In this document: piece after piece, positions 28,375 to 39,214 of the stretch | How positions within the stretch are numbered: the first letter of the stretch is position 1 | Layout: every line of letters starts with the position of its first letter | Assembly: GCF_001457025.1 (NCBI RefSeq) | Contig: NZ_KQ758599.1 | Coordinates: forward strand, 558,001-622,000 | Length of the DNA: 64,000 nucleotides | Direction of reading: 5' to 3' | Origin: Pseudarthrobacter enclensis | GTDB taxonomy: Bacteria; Actinomycetota; Actinomycetes; Actinomycetales; Micrococcaceae | The notes under the pieces: generated by a model | The model's database searches: none | The model's input: the letters and a program-made list of their open reading frames with translations, nothing else | What the model was told of the DNA's origin: nothing | Program-made: the position numbers and the translations under genes

Positions 28375-28380
28375 TAGGGT
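28375..28380 (+). promoter_or_regulatory. -10 box of the 128-residue membrane protein gene, leaderless type
   Basis: TAGGGT lies 7 nt before ATG 28388, back-to-back with the methyltransferase box. Confidence 0.5.
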
Positions 28381-28387
28381 TGAATGC

Positions 28388-28774
28388 ATGGTTGACAGCG
28401 CAGGCCCGGAAAAGCCCGACGAACTGCCCCGGAATCCCGGAACTGCCAAGAAGCCTGCCAGGTACGCCCGGCCGGCGCTGGTTGTCGGTGCCGTATTGGC
28501 GGTGGTGTGCCTCGCGCTGCTCGTGATCATCTTCTTCCTGGATACCTTCAACGCCACCGTCTATTCCGTGGGCGGCAACAACATTGGGGACAACACCCAG
28601 GAAGCCCGGGACATCCGGGGCCTGTACTCCGGTGCCCGCGCCGCAGGGACCGCGGTGCTCGTGGTGTCGCTGCTCGTCGTGGCGGGGTCCTCCGTGGTCC
28701 TCTACCGCACCCGCAACCGCGGCAACTCCTCCGACCCTGGCGAGGACGTTGATTTCGACGACCTGGGCCGCTGA
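28388..28774 (+). CDS. Small membrane protein of unknown function
   Basis: 128 residues: a Pro-rich cytoplasmic N-terminus, a membrane helix at about 28-53 (ALVVGAVLAVVCLALLVIIF), an outer loop with GGNNIGDNTQEARD, a second helix at about 87-107 and an acidic C-terminus (DPGEDVDFDDLGR). I do not recognise a family. Its last 73 nt overlap the convergent DMT exporter gene on the other strand. Confidence 0.65.
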   Translation: MVDSAGPEKPDELPRNPGTAKKPARYARPALVVGAVLAVVCLALLVIIFFLDTFNATVYSVGGNNIGDNTQEARDIRGLYSGARAAGTAVLVVSLLVVAGSSVVLYRTRNRGNSSDPGEDVDFDDLGR

Positions 28775-29646
28775 GGCCGCTGGCCCGCCCCCGTCAGCAG
28801 CACCCCCGCGATGACCAGGACGCCGCCGCATACCTGGGCCGCCGTCACGGGCTGGCCCAGCAACACGGTGATGATGGCGGTGAAGACCGCGATCAGGTTC
28901 AGGCAGTTGCCTGCGTTGGCGGCAGCGGTCCGCTTCAGGGCCAGGTTCCACAGCAGGTAGGAGCCCAGCGAGGGGAAAACCACGATGAAAGCCAGCGACC
29001 AGGCGCCTGCCGGCGTTGACGGGAAGCCTGCTCCCGTGGCGGCCGCCACGGGAGCGAGGACGACGGCGGCGATGGTTGCCTGGATGGCGGTGGAGGTGAC
29101 GGCTGGTACTGCCACCCGCCGGGCGAGGACCGTATAAAGCCCCCAGACCGTGATGGCGGCCAGGATGAGCAGCTCGCCGGCGCCCAGCGAAAACGTCAGC
29201 AGCCGCTCCAACCGCCCCGCAGTGAGCACCAGCAGGACGCCGGCCAAGCCGAACCCCAGGCCCAGCCAGCTCAGCGGCCGGGGACGGTCCCTGAGCAGGA
29301 CCGCGGCCAGGACCATGATGAGTACCGGGTTCGCGGCAGTGACGAGGGAGGCGTTGAGCGCCGATGTGTGCTGCAGGGCGGCGTAGAGGAGCAGGGTGTA
29401 GGCGCTCATACCCAGGGAGCTGAGCAGCAGGAGCCGTGGCCAGTGGCGCAGGGCGGCTTTCCAGTCGGGCCGGTCCACCAGCTGCGCCAGGACCAGGAGG
29501 GGCACGGCGGCCAGCGCCCAACGCCAGAAGGTCAGCTGCAGCGGAACCATGGACTGCACCGCAGCCTGGCCTACCACAAAGTTGCCCGCCCAGAAGAGGG
29601 TGGCAAGGATCAGGAAGATGGCTGCCCGCACCGGTTCACTGTACAC
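28702..29646 (-). CDS. DMT superfamily (EamA) transporter
   Basis: A 10-helix drug/metabolite exporter with two EamA repeats. The first repeat has TLFWAGNFVVGQAAV and LLLYAALQHTSALNASLV; the second has ITVWGLYTVLARR and LLWNLALKRTAAANAGN. The substrate is unknown. The C-terminal tail after the last helix (RPQRPRSSKSTSSPG) is basic and is antisense to the end of the neighbouring small membrane protein gene. The GTG start lies 28 nt from the first CIRCE of groES, in the opposite direction; an internal GTG at residue 6 is an alternative start. Confidence 0.85.
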   Translation of the reverse strand: MYSEPVRAAIFLILATLFWAGNFVVGQAAVQSMVPLQLTFWRWALAAVPLLVLAQLVDRPDWKAALRHWPRLLLLSSLGMSAYTLLLYAALQHTSALNASLVTAANPVLIMVLAAVLLRDRPRPLSWLGLGFGLAGVLLVLTAGRLERLLTFSLGAGELLILAAITVWGLYTVLARRVAVPAVTSTAIQATIAAVVLAPVAAATGAGFPSTPAGAWSLAFIVVFPSLGSYLLWNLALKRTAAANAGNCLNLIAVFTAIITVLLGQPVTAAQVCGGVLVIAGVLLTGAGQRPQRPRSSKSTSSPGSEELPRLRVR

Positions 29647-29673
29647 AGGAAGTGTTCTCCGATGACGAAACGG

Positions 29674-29700
29674 CTGGCACTCGCCTTGACCGAGTGCTAA
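29674..29700. promoter_or_regulatory. CIRCE operator 1 of groES
   Basis: CTGGCACTC-N9-GAGTGCTAA, with the right half a perfect match to the CIRCE consensus and two mismatches in the left half. It covers the groES -35 box (29686-29691), so HrcA binding would block RNA polymerase. Confidence 0.8.
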
Positions 29701-29714
29701 CCCCCGCCTAGAGT
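29686..29714 (+). promoter_or_regulatory. groES-groEL promoter
   Basis: TTGACC (29686-29691) and TAGAGT (29709-29714) are separated by exactly 17 bp, a good housekeeping-sigma promoter lying between the two CIRCE operators. It implies a groES leader of about 135 nt. Confidence 0.85.
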
Positions 29715-29719
29715 CTTCA

Positions 29720-29746
29720 TTAGCACTCTCCCTAGGAGGGTGCTAA
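29720..29746. promoter_or_regulatory. CIRCE operator 2 of groES
   Basis: TTAGCACTC-N9-GGGTGCTAA differs from the consensus TTAGCACTC-N9-GAGTGCTAA at one position. It starts 5 nt after the -10 box and covers the transcription start. HrcA represses such sites in many bacteria. Confidence 0.92.
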
Positions 29747-29856
29747 CACATGAAGAGCTGCCAGCCAGGCTGCTGCCGGCACCGCGACGACGGTTGCCAG
29801 CCAAGGGCAAACGGCTTTGAAGTCCAGAAATTTGCTGACGAAAAGGAGAGGTCCGA

Positions 29857-30150
29857 GTGTCGGTCTCTATTAAGCCTCTTGAGGATCGTATTGTTGTCCG
29901 CCCGCTCGAAGCCGAGCAGACCACGGCTTCCGGCCTGGTGATCCCGGACTCCGCGCAGGAGAAGCCCCAGGAAGGCGAAGTTGTCGCAGTAGGCCCCGGC
30001 CGCTTCGAAGACGGCAACCGCGTACCGGTCGACGTCGCTGTCGGCGACGTTGTCATCTACTCCAAGTACGGCGGAACCGAAGTCAAGACCGGCGGCACCG
30101 AGTACCTCGTGCTGTCCGCCCGCGACGTCCTGGCGATCGTCGTTAAGTAA
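29857..30150 (+). CDS. groES: Co-chaperonin GroES
   Basis: GroES caps the GroEL folding chamber. The 97-residue protein has [20 protein letters not shown], the mobile loop [17 protein letters not shown], and [15 protein letters not shown], all standard. The GTG start has AGGAG 9 nt upstream. It precedes groEL by 79 nt and is controlled by a promoter with two CIRCE elements. Confidence 0.97.
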   Translation: MSVSIKPLEDRIVVRPLEAEQTTASGLVIPDSAQEKPQEGEVVAVGPGRFEDGNRVPVDVAVGDVVIYSKYGGTEVKTGGTEYLVLSARDVLAIVVK

Positions 30151-30217
30151 CTCTTCCGGTTCCCCGTGCCGCCGGCCATGCTTTGTGCTGGCCGGCGGCG
30201 CGGGGTTCTGTCTTTGA

Positions 30218-31840
<1,623 letters not shown>

Positions 31841-31875
31841 GGCTGTTGTCCCGCGGCTAACAGCGGCGAACAGAG

Positions 31876-31907
31876 AACCGGTCCGGCATCCGCCGGGCCG
31901 GTTTTTT
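31876..31907 (+). terminator. Terminator of groES-groEL
   Basis: AACCGGTCCGGC pairs with GCCGGGCCGGTT (one T:G pair) around ATCC and is followed by a run of T residues to 31907, 36 nt after the groEL stop. Confidence 0.9.
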
Positions 31908-31923
31908 GTGTGCCGCCACCGCG

Positions 31924-32532
31924 CTAGGGGGCGGTGGGGACCATTTCCTGCGTCTCGACGGCCCCGGCGTACTCATAGACCAGGGACACGGCGCCCTTCG
32001 GATATGAGCGGGCAGGTTCGGCCAGGCGGAAGGTGGCGGGCACCGTACCGGCGTCGAACAGCCTTTTGCCCTGCCCCAGGGTGACCGGGTAGAGCCACAC
32101 ATGGAGGCGGTCCAGGACGCCGGCGGCCATCAGGGACCGGATGAGGACGCCACTGCCGAACATCTGCACCTCGTCAAAGTCGTCCCGGAGTCGTCCCGCC
32201 GCCGTCGCATCCGGAATGACAGTGGTCCCCTCCCAGCCGGGGTTGGCCAGGGACCCTGATACGACATACTTCGGCACCCGGTTCAGCGTCCCGCCGATGT
32301 CGCCGGACTGGTGCGGCCAGTAGGACGCAAAGATGTCGTAGGTCCTCCGGCCCAGCAGCAGGGCGTCCATGCGGTCTATCGCGGCGGCGATATCCGCGCC
32401 GGATTCGTCATCGGAGACCGGCGCCTGCCAGCCGCCAAAGGCGAAAGCACCGGCAGGGTCTTCTTCCCGGCCGCCGGGCGCCTGGTAGACGCCGTCGAGG
32501 GTCATGAACAGGTTCGCGACGATGATGCCCAC
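31924..32532 (-). CDS. RibD C-terminal (DHFR-fold) family reductase
   Basis: A 202-residue protein of the RibD_C/YyaP type, an NADPH-dependent reductase fold of unknown substrate. IIVANLFMTLDGVYQAPGG, MDALLLGRRTYDIFASYW, FGSGVLIRSLM and WLYPVTLGQGKRLFD are typical. The GTG start is my choice: it gives the usual IxxSLDG-like N-terminus, and CAGAAT lies 6 nt upstream. It is divergent from ligB. Confidence 0.85.
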   Translation of the reverse strand: MGIIVANLFMTLDGVYQAPGGREEDPAGAFAFGGWQAPVSDDESGADIAAAIDRMDALLLGRRTYDIFASYWPHQSGDIGGTLNRVPKYVVSGSLANPGWEGTTVIPDATAAGRLRDDFDEVQMFGSGVLIRSLMAAGVLDRLHVWLYPVTLGQGKRLFDAGTVPATFRLAEPARSYPKGAVSLVYEYAGAVETQEMVPTAP

Positions 32533-32595
32533 GCGTCCATTCTGGAACTGCCCGCTGCCGCTGTCGAGGGTGGAACGGCGTGGCAGACTGTAGCC

Positions 32596-34119
32596 ATGCT
32601 GCTGGACGAGCTCGTGAAGACAGCGGACGCCGTTGCGTCCACCCGGTCCAGGCTTGCAAAGATGGACGCGCTGGCCAGGCTGCTGAAGAGGCTCGACCCG
32701 GCCGACGTTGTTGCCGCCGTCGGCTTCCTGACCGCCAGGCCCCGGCAGGGGCGGGTGGGGGTCGGCTGGCGGGGGATGTCCGCAGCCATGGGCGAGCCTG
32801 CAGCCGAGCCCGGCCTCACCATTGAAGACCTTGACGCCGCCCTCGGCGAACTCCAGGCATTGTCCGGCGCGGGATCGGCCGCCGGGCGGGCGGCCACGCT
32901 GCGCCGGCTGACCTCGGCGGCCACCGGCAGGGAGCAAACCTTCATCGGCGGGGTGCTCCTGGGCGAACTGCGCACCGGCGCCCTGGACGGCGTGCTCACC
33001 GACGCGGTGGCCCGTGCCGCGGACCGGCCCCTTGAACTGGTGCGCCGGGCGGCAATGCTCTCCGGGGACCTTGGCGGGACGGCACTGCTGGCACTGACCG
33101 GCACCGAGGCCGACCTTGCCGCCGTCGGGCTTGTCGTCGGGCGCCCGGTCCAGCCCATGCTGGCGGCAACCGCGGCGTCGGTGGCGGACGCGCTGGAGGC
33201 CACCGGCGAAGCGTCCGTGGAGTACAAGCTCGACGGCGCCCGCATCCAGGTGCACCGGGCGGGCGACGACGTCCGCATCTTCACCCGGACCCTGGCCGAT
33301 GTGACGCACCGCCTTCCCGAGGTGGTGGAGGCCGTGCTGTCGCTGCCGGTGCGTGACGTGATCCTTGACGGCGAAACCCTGGCACTGGGCGAGGACGGCG
33401 CGCCGCGTCCGTTCCAGGAGACCATGTCCAGGTTCGGGGCCGAGGCCGCACGCTCCACGGTCCTGCACCCCTGGTTCTTCGACGTGCTGCACGTGGACGG
33501 GCGCGACCTCCTGGATGAGCCGCTATCCACCCGGATCGGCGTCCTGGAGTCCATCGCCGGGGACTACCGGATCCCGGGGGAGACCACTGCTGACCCGGAG
33601 GTGGCCGCCAAGGTGTCCCGCGATGCGCTGGCGGCCGGCCACGAGGGGGTCATGCTGAAAGCGGTCGGCTCCACGTATGCCGCGGGGCGCCGCGGGTCCA
33701 ACTGGATCAAGGTGAAGCCGGTGCTCACCTATGACCTGGTGGTGCTTGCCTGTGAATGGGGCTCCGGCCGGCGGTCCGGCCTGCTGTCCAACCTGCACCT
33801 CGGGGCGCTGGATCCCGACGGCGAGTTCGGCAAGCCCGGAGGGTACGTGATGGTGGGGAAGACCTTCAAGGGGCTCACGGATGCGTTGTTGCACTGGCAG
33901 ACCGGGCGGTTCCTGGAACTCGAGGTGCGCCCCACCGCCGGGACCGTCTGGGTGGAGCCCGTCACCGTCGTCGAAATAGCCATCGACGGCGTGCAGCAGT
34001 CCCCGCGTTACCCGGGCGGGATTGCGCTGCGCTTCGCGCGCGTCAAAGGGTACCGGGAGGACAAGGGTCCGGCTGAAGCGGACACCATCCAGACACTCCG
34101 CGGCCTGCTGCGCAGCTGA
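32596..34119 (+). CDS. lig: ATP-dependent DNA ligase, LigB type
   Basis: An ATP-dependent DNA ligase of 507 residues, the length of mycobacterial LigB. An N-terminal DNA-binding domain (about 1-170) is followed by the nucleotidyltransferase motif [12 protein letters not shown], with the adenylated Lys211. [11 protein letters not shown] is motif [22 protein letters not shown] motif IV, and [15 protein letters not shown] motif V, before a C-terminal OB fold. It is not the essential NAD-dependent LigA; LigB-like ligases have accessory repair roles. The start follows CAGACT by 6 nt. A hairpin (34133-34164) lies just after the stop. Confidence 0.93.
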   Translation: MLLDELVKTADAVASTRSRLAKMDALARLLKRLDPADVVAAVGFLTARPRQGRVGVGWRGMSAAMGEPAAEPGLTIEDLDAALGELQALSGAGSAAGRAATLRRLTSAATGREQTFIGGVLLGELRTGALDGVLTDAVARAADRPLELVRRAAMLSGDLGGTALLALTGTEADLAAVGLVVGRPVQPMLAATAASVADALEATGEASVEYKLDGARIQVHRAGDDVRIFTRTLADVTHRLPEVVEAVLSLPVRDVILDGETLALGEDGAPRPFQETMSRFGAEAARSTVLHPWFFDVLHVDGRDLLDEPLSTRIGVLESIAGDYRIPGETTADPEVAAKVSRDALAAGHEGVMLKAVGSTYAAGRRGSNWIKVKPVLTYDLVVLACEWGSGRRSGLLSNLHLGALDPDGEFGKPGGYVMVGKTFKGLTDALLHWQTGRFLELEVRPTAGTVWVEPVTVVEIAIDGVQQSPRYPGGIALRFARVKGYREDKGPAEADTIQTLRGLLRS

Positions 34120-34132
34120 CGACGGCGGCGCC

Positions 34133-34164
34133 CCCGGCGTGCCTTGTCTGGCACCTCCGCCGGG
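34133..34164 (+). terminator. Stem-loop after ligB
   Basis: CCCGGCG (34133-34139) pairs with CGCCGGG (34158-34164), and inner TGCC/GGCA pair around TTGTCT. It has no T tract, so a terminator role is tentative. Confidence 0.45.
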
Positions 34165-34246
34165 CGTACGGTGGCGCTTAGGCACCGCTGAACGCGTCGC
34201 AGGGCACGGCGCCGCGGGCCGGGGAGGTATCCGGAAGGAGGCCGGG

Positions 34247-35875
34247 ATGTCAGCTGACGCGGGTCTCGACCAGGGCCGCGCCGCGTTCCAGGAGCACCGG
34301 TGGGGCGAGGCTTTCCACAGCCTCCGGGAAGCGGACCGGCTGGGCGGCCTGCCGGCAGCTGACCTGGAACGGCTCGCGACGGCGGAGATCCTGACCGGAT
34401 CCGCGGCCGCCGGCCTTGCCTCGCTCACCCGCGCCCATGAGGAGTACCTCGTGGTGGGCGACCTCGCCGGCGCTGCCCGCTGCGCCGGATGGTTGGCCAT
34501 CCACCTCATGCATTTCGGTGACGGGGAACGTGCACACGGCTGGCTGGCCCGCGGGCAACGGCTGGCCGGAGAACTTCCCGGACCTGACGCCGTCGAGGGA
34601 TTCCTCCTGGTGCCCGCCGCCCTGGCACGGCTCCACGGCGGCGACCCGGAAGGGGCCTTGGAACTGCTCACCCGCGCCGCGGACATGGGCCAGGCCTTCC
34701 AGGACCGTGACGTGTCCGCGCTGGCGATGCTCGGCTCAGGGCAGGCGTCCCTTGCGCTGGGAAAGGTGGAAGAAGGGCTCCGCCTCTTCGATGAGGTCAT
34801 GGTGGCGGTGACGGCGGGGGAGCTGTCCGCCGTCCCGTCCGGAATCGCCTACTGCGCCGTCATCGCCAACTGCCAGCTGGCGTTCGACCTCGGCCGCGCC
34901 CTGGAGTGGACGACCGCCCTGGACCGCTGGTGCCGCGAACGGCCGGATATGGCAGCCTTCAGCGGCGAGTGCCAGGCCCACCGTGCCGAGCTTTTCCGCT
35001 GGCACGGAGCATGGGAGGAAGCGATGGCTGCCGCAGGGGCCGCCCAGGCCCGCGCCGCCGGCGGCGACCCCCAGGCCCTGTACGGCGGCTACTACCAGCA
35101 GGGCGAGATCCAGCGGCTCACCGGCCGGTTCGATGCAGCAGAGGAGTCCTTCCGGGCAGCTGCCGCCAGCGGGTTCGAACCACAACCGGGCATGGCCCTC
35201 CTGGTGCTGGAGCGCGGCGACACCGCGACGGCCCGGACGGTCATCCGGAGGGCAGCCGCCGTGGCGGACCCGGTTGCCCGCCGGCACTTGCTGCCCGCGG
35301 TGGTGGAGATTGAGCTCGCCGTCCCGGACCTGGCCGCTGCGCGGGCCGCCGCCGATGAGCTTCTCCTGTTCGCGCGGGATTGTCCGACGCCGATGGTGCG
35401 GGCTGTCGCGGACCAGGCCGACGGGGCGGTGCGGCTCGACGAAGGCGACGCTGTTGGCGCATGCCGGGCACTGCGGAGGGCCTGGCGCCTGTGGTTCGAC
35501 CTGGGGGTGCCGTATGAGGCCGCCCGGTGCCGGGTGCTGACAGGGCGTGCCTGCCTGGCCCTCGGTGATGATGCGTCGGCCCGGATGGAGTTTGAGGCCG
35601 CCCATCTGGCGTTCCTGGACCTGGGCGCCGCTCCCGCCGCGGCGCGGGCGGCCACGCTGATTCCCAGGGACACCGGCGCCGGACCGTTGACCGCCCGGGA
35701 GGAGGAAGTGCTGCGGCTCGTGGCCTCCGGGCGGGGCAACCGTGCCATCGCACTCGAACTGTTCCTGAGCGAGAAGACAGTGGCCCGGCATATCAGCAAC
35801 ATCTTCCTCAAACTGGGACTTTCATCCCGGGCGGCGGCCACCCGCTATGCCTTCGAACACGGGCTCGCCGGCTGA
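34247..35875 (+). CDS. LuxR family regulator with helical repeat N-terminus
   Basis: A 542-residue regulator. The last about 60 residues are a LuxR/GerE helix-turn-helix ([20 protein letters not shown], then [20 protein letters not shown]). The N-terminal about 470 residues form TPR-like helical repeats ([36 protein letters not shown]), with no ATPase or receiver domain, unlike the larger LAL regulators. AAGGAGG lies 7 nt before the ATG. It is followed after 93 bp by a flavin monooxygenase-like gene, which may be its target. Confidence 0.85.
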   Translation: MSADAGLDQGRAAFQEHRWGEAFHSLREADRLGGLPAADLERLATAEILTGSAAAGLASLTRAHEEYLVVGDLAGAARCAGWLAIHLMHFGDGERAHGWLARGQRLAGELPGPDAVEGFLLVPAALARLHGGDPEGALELLTRAADMGQAFQDRDVSALAMLGSGQASLALGKVEEGLRLFDEVMVAVTAGELSAVPSGIAYCAVIANCQLAFDLGRALEWTTALDRWCRERPDMAAFSGECQAHRAELFRWHGAWEEAMAAAGAAQARAAGGDPQALYGGYYQQGEIQRLTGRFDAAEESFRAAAASGFEPQPGMALLVLERGDTATARTVIRRAAAVADPVARRHLLPAVVEIELAVPDLAAARAAADELLLFARDCPTPMVRAVADQADGAVRLDEGDAVGACRALRRAWRLWFDLGVPYEAARCRVLTGRACLALGDDASARMEFEAAHLAFLDLGAAPAAARAATLIPRDTGAGPLTAREEEVLRLVASGRGNRAIALELFLSEKTVARHISNIFLKLGLSSRAAATRYAFEHGLAG

Positions 35876-35956
35876 CCCCGGCTGCACAGAATTACCCACC
35901 CCGGCCGCCTGCCGGAATACACAGATCTGCCGACGCGCGGAGGAAGGCCCCGGCCG

Positions 35957-35962
35957 TAGCCT
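35957..35962 (+). promoter_or_regulatory. -10 box of the flavin oxidoreductase gene, leaderless type
   Basis: TAGCCT lies 6 nt before ATG 35969 with no ribosome site. The gene therefore has its own promoter downstream of the LuxR regulator. Confidence 0.5.
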
Positions 35963-35968
35963 CAAGCC

Positions 35969-37105
35969 ATGAACGGGAACACGATGGATTCCCGGGGTCC
36001 CAACGGCACCCCGGAGGTATTGGACACGCTGGTCATCGGCGGCGGGCAGGCGGGACTGGCCATAGGCCACTACCTCTCCCGCCAGGGCCGGCAGTTCCTG
36101 ATCCTCGACGCGAACACGAGGATCGGCGACGGCTGGAGGACACGCTGGGATTCCCTGCGCCTGTTTACGCCGGCCAAATACAACGGCCTGCCGGGTGTTC
36201 CCTTCCCGGCGGACCCGCTGTCCTTCCCGGCCAAGGACCAGATGGCGGACTACCTTGAGCACTATGCGGCGGCCTCCAGCCTTCCGGTGCTGACGGGCGT
36301 CCGCGTGGAGCGGCTGTGGCGCGAAGGCGGCGTCTACGTGGCCGCCGCCAACGGCAACCGCTGGGAAGCACGGACCGTGGTGCTGGCCACCGGGGCCGAG
36401 CGGAAGCCCAAGCTGCCGCCGTTCGCCGCCGGCCTTGACGGCTCGATCGTCCACTTCCACTCCAGCAGCTACAAAAACCCGGAGCAGCTCCAGGACGGCC
36501 CGGTGCTGGTGGTTGGCCTGGGAAATTCGGGGGCCGAGATTGCCTTGGAAGTCTCCCGCACCCACCCCACGCTTGTTGCCGCCAACCCGCCACGTGAAAT
36601 GCCGTTCAAGCACGGCCGGACCGCCGCACGGTTCATCCTGCCGCTGGTGCGCTTCGTGGGCCTGCACGTGCTGACCCTCGGAACGCCGGCAGGGCGGAAG
36701 GCTGCACCGCAGTTCAGGGACCACGGGGCGCCGCTGATCCGCACCAGGGCCAGGGACCTCGCCGCTGCCGGGGTGACGTTCGTACCCCGGGTCCGCGGGG
36801 TCCAGGACGGCCTTCCGCTCCTGGAGGACGGGTCACAGCCAACGGTGACAAACGTCATCTGGTGCACCGGATTCCAGGAAGACCTGCAGTGGCTGGACCC
36901 GGCGCTCGCAGCGGCCGCGGGGGAGGCCCGGCAGCCCGGCGGGGAAGTCCAGGACCCGCCCGGACTGTACTTCGTGGGGCGCAACTTCCAGCACTCCGCC
37001 GCGTCCGCAACAGTGACCGGAAGCGTCCATGACGCCCGCCGGGTGGCAGGCCGGATCCCGGTGCGACACGCAGCCAATTCGAACGGAAGGGTGGCACTCC
37101 GCTAG
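35969..37105 (+). CDS. FAD/NAD(P)-dependent monooxygenase-like oxidoreductase
   Basis: A 378-residue flavoprotein of the CzcO/TrkA-like group. It has two dinucleotide folds: FAD-binding VIGGGQAGLAIGHYLSRQG near residue 16 and NAD(P)-binding VLVVGLGNSGAEIALEVS near residue 178. RIGDGWRTRWDSLRLFTPAKYNGLPG resembles the flavin monooxygenase N-terminus and DATNVIWCTGF-like FMO motif appears as NVIWCTGF. The substrate is unknown. It follows a LuxR-type regulator and precedes an acyltransferase. Confidence 0.85.
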   Translation: MNGNTMDSRGPNGTPEVLDTLVIGGGQAGLAIGHYLSRQGRQFLILDANTRIGDGWRTRWDSLRLFTPAKYNGLPGVPFPADPLSFPAKDQMADYLEHYAAASSLPVLTGVRVERLWREGGVYVAAANGNRWEARTVVLATGAERKPKLPPFAAGLDGSIVHFHSSSYKNPEQLQDGPVLVVGLGNSGAEIALEVSRTHPTLVAANPPREMPFKHGRTAARFILPLVRFVGLHVLTLGTPAGRKAAPQFRDHGAPLIRTRARDLAAAGVTFVPRVRGVQDGLPLLEDGSQPTVTNVIWCTGFQEDLQWLDPALAAAAGEARQPGGEVQDPPGLYFVGRNFQHSAASATVTGSVHDARRVAGRIPVRHAANSNGRVALR

Positions 37106-37142
37106 ACTTGACGGTTGATTACGCGCTCCGAAGGGTTTGATT

Positions 37143-39209
37143 GTGCCAACACTATGGACCGCGGGAGCGTCGGCGCCTGCTGCTGATCGCCGGCAGGTGT
37201 CCCGAAAATCGTCATTCCGCCCCGAAATCCAGGGCCTCCGCTCGCTCGCCGTCCTCATGGTGGTCACCTACCACGTGTGGTTCGGACGGGTCTCCGGGGG
37301 CGTGGATGTGTTCCTCCTGATCTCGGCGTTCCTGATGACCCTCCAGTTCGTCGGACGGCACGAGCGCAGGGAACCCTTTCGGCTCCTGAAGCACTGGCTG
37401 CACCTGTTCCGGCGGCTCCTTCCAGCCGCCGTGACCGTCATTGTGGCCACCCTGGCGGCCTCCTACCTGGTGCTCCCCAAGACCAGGTGGCAGGACGTCA
37501 TTGACCAGGGCTGGGCCTCACTGACGTACTCGGAGAACCGGCTGCTGCAGGCACAGGCCGTGGACTACTACGCGAACGACCACAGCCTCGCCAGCCCGCT
37601 GCAGCACTTCTGGTCGCTGTCCATCCAGGGGCAGGTCTTCATCCTGTGGCCCCTGATCTTCGCGGCAGCGGCCTGGGTGGCCCGGCGTTACAGGCTGTCC
37701 TACCGGCCGCTGCTGGCGTACGTCTTCTTCGTCCTCTTCCTGGGGTCGCTGGCCTATTCGATCTTCTTTACGGCCACCAACCAGGTGCAGGCATACTTCG
37801 ACACCGGTGCGCGCCTGTGGGAGTTTGCGCTGGGCACGCTGGTGGCACTGATCCTTCCCGGCCTCCGGCTGTCACGGACAGTCCGGATCGTCATGGGCTG
37901 GACGGGCGTCATCGCCATGCTTGCCTGCGGCATCCTGCTGAACGTGCAGGCGGCCTTCCCGGGCGTGGCCGCCCTGTGGCCCACGCTCGCCGCCGCCCTG
38001 GTGATCGGGGCCGGGCAGACGCAAAGCCCGCTGGGCGTGGACCGGATCCTCAGCTCCACGCCACTGGTCAAGCTGGGGGACATCTCCTACGGGCTGTACC
38101 TCTGGCACTGGCCGCTGCTGGTGCTGGCACTGGCCTGGAGCGGCAAGGACCACGCCGGCTGGCTGTCCGGTACGGTGATCATCGCCGCCGCCCTGGTGCT
38201 GGCCTACCTCACCACCAAGTACATCGAGAAACCATGGCGGGAATGGAAATGGCCTGAAGCCCGCAAGCGCCGTGCCGCCATCGCCATCATGCTGGCGGTT
38301 TCCGTCGCAGCCGCGCCCCTGGTCCTCTGGCGCTACCAGATCGACACCGAGCGGCGCATTGCCCAGGAACAGAAAGTGGCCAACAACCCCGGTGCACGCG
38401 TCCTGGATCCTGCCTTCACCGGCAGCGCACCGACAGGGGAGGTGACCCTCCTGCCCACCGCCGCGGACCTGCCGAAGGACTGGGTGAGCCTGGACGGCCC
38501 CTGCTCCGGGGACATCACCCCGGAAGACCAGGCGGTCAAGGACGCCTGCTTCGAACAGAAACCGGCCGGCAACCCGGCCAAGCGTGTCCTGGTCCTGGGC
38601 GACAGCCACGCCCAGCAATGGTCCGGGGCCCTCAAACCGATTGCAGCCGACAACAACTGGCTCCTCTACTCGATGCTCAAGGGTGCCTGCAAGGTCGCTC
38701 CCGCCGGAAAAGCGGCAAGCGACGGCTGTGAAACGTTCAACGCCTCCGTCCAGAAGGAAATCGAGCGCCGGCAGCCGGACGCCATTGTCCTGCTGGGCAC
38801 GGCCGCGGCAGCGTCCAGTGCCGCCGAAGAGGTCACGCCCGGATTCGAAGAACTGGTCAAACCGTGGCTGGACAAGGGCATCGACGTGGTGGCACTGCGG
38901 GACAACCCCAGGTTCACCTTCAACATGGCCGAATGCGTGGTGAAGCAGGGCCAGGATGCCCAGGCCTGCCGCCCCGCGGCGCAGGACAACCTGGCAGCCG
39001 AAAACCCCCTGGCCTCCGTCCAGGCGGCCAACCTGCCCGGGCTGTCCGTCCTCGACCTGACGGACCGCATCTGCACGGAGGGCGCCTGCCCCGGCGTGAT
39101 CGGAAACATCTTCGTGTACCTGGACGACAACCACCTCAGCGCCGAATACACCGAAAGCATGTCCGACGAGTTTGGCCGGCGGCTGTTCCAGGCGACCGGT
39201 TGGAAGTAG
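37143..39209 (+). CDS. AT3-SGNH acyltransferase (OafA-like), first copy
   Basis: An integral membrane O-acyltransferase that moves acetyl groups to extracytoplasmic glycans (peptidoglycan, teichoic or exopolysaccharide; target unknown). The N-terminus has the AT3 signature FRPEIQGLRSLAVLMVVTYH with the catalytic His, then about ten membrane helices. The C-terminal about 230 residues form an SGNH esterase-like domain with VLVLGDSHAQQWSG (Ser nucleophile) and LDDNHLSAEY (Asp/His). GTG 37143 has GAAGGG 7 nt upstream; TAGACT at 37103-37108 is a possible promoter. It has 688 residues and is paired with a homologue 5 nt downstream. Confidence 0.9.
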   Translation: MPTLWTAGASAPAADRRQVSRKSSFRPEIQGLRSLAVLMVVTYHVWFGRVSGGVDVFLLISAFLMTLQFVGRHERREPFRLLKHWLHLFRRLLPAAVTVIVATLAASYLVLPKTRWQDVIDQGWASLTYSENRLLQAQAVDYYANDHSLASPLQHFWSLSIQGQVFILWPLIFAAAAWVARRYRLSYRPLLAYVFFVLFLGSLAYSIFFTATNQVQAYFDTGARLWEFALGTLVALILPGLRLSRTVRIVMGWTGVIAMLACGILLNVQAAFPGVAALWPTLAAALVIGAGQTQSPLGVDRILSSTPLVKLGDISYGLYLWHWPLLVLALAWSGKDHAGWLSGTVIIAAALVLAYLTTKYIEKPWREWKWPEARKRRAAIAIMLAVSVAAAPLVLWRYQIDTERRIAQEQKVANNPGARVLDPAFTGSAPTGEVTLLPTAADLPKDWVSLDGPCSGDITPEDQAVKDACFEQKPAGNPAKRVLVLGDSHAQQWSGALKPIAADNNWLLYSMLKGACKVAPAGKAASDGCETFNASVQKEIERRQPDAIVLLGTAAAASSAAEEVTPGFEELVKPWLDKGIDVVALRDNPRFTFNMAECVVKQGQDAQACRPAAQDNLAAENPLASVQAANLPGLSVLDLTDRICTEGACPGVIGNIFVYLDDNHLSAEYTESMSDEFGRRLFQATGWK

Positions 39210-39214
39210 GCGGG

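Noticed and set aside
29750..29941. A 63-codon reading frame starting in the groES leader ([17 protein letters not shown])
   Set aside because: It runs far into groES in another frame and has no ribosome site beyond the CIRCE; it looks like an accidental frame, not a leader peptide.
31924..33492. A long minus-strand frame across ligB
   Set aside because: The RibD-like domain begins at 32532; the upstream part is antisense to ligB and has no domain.
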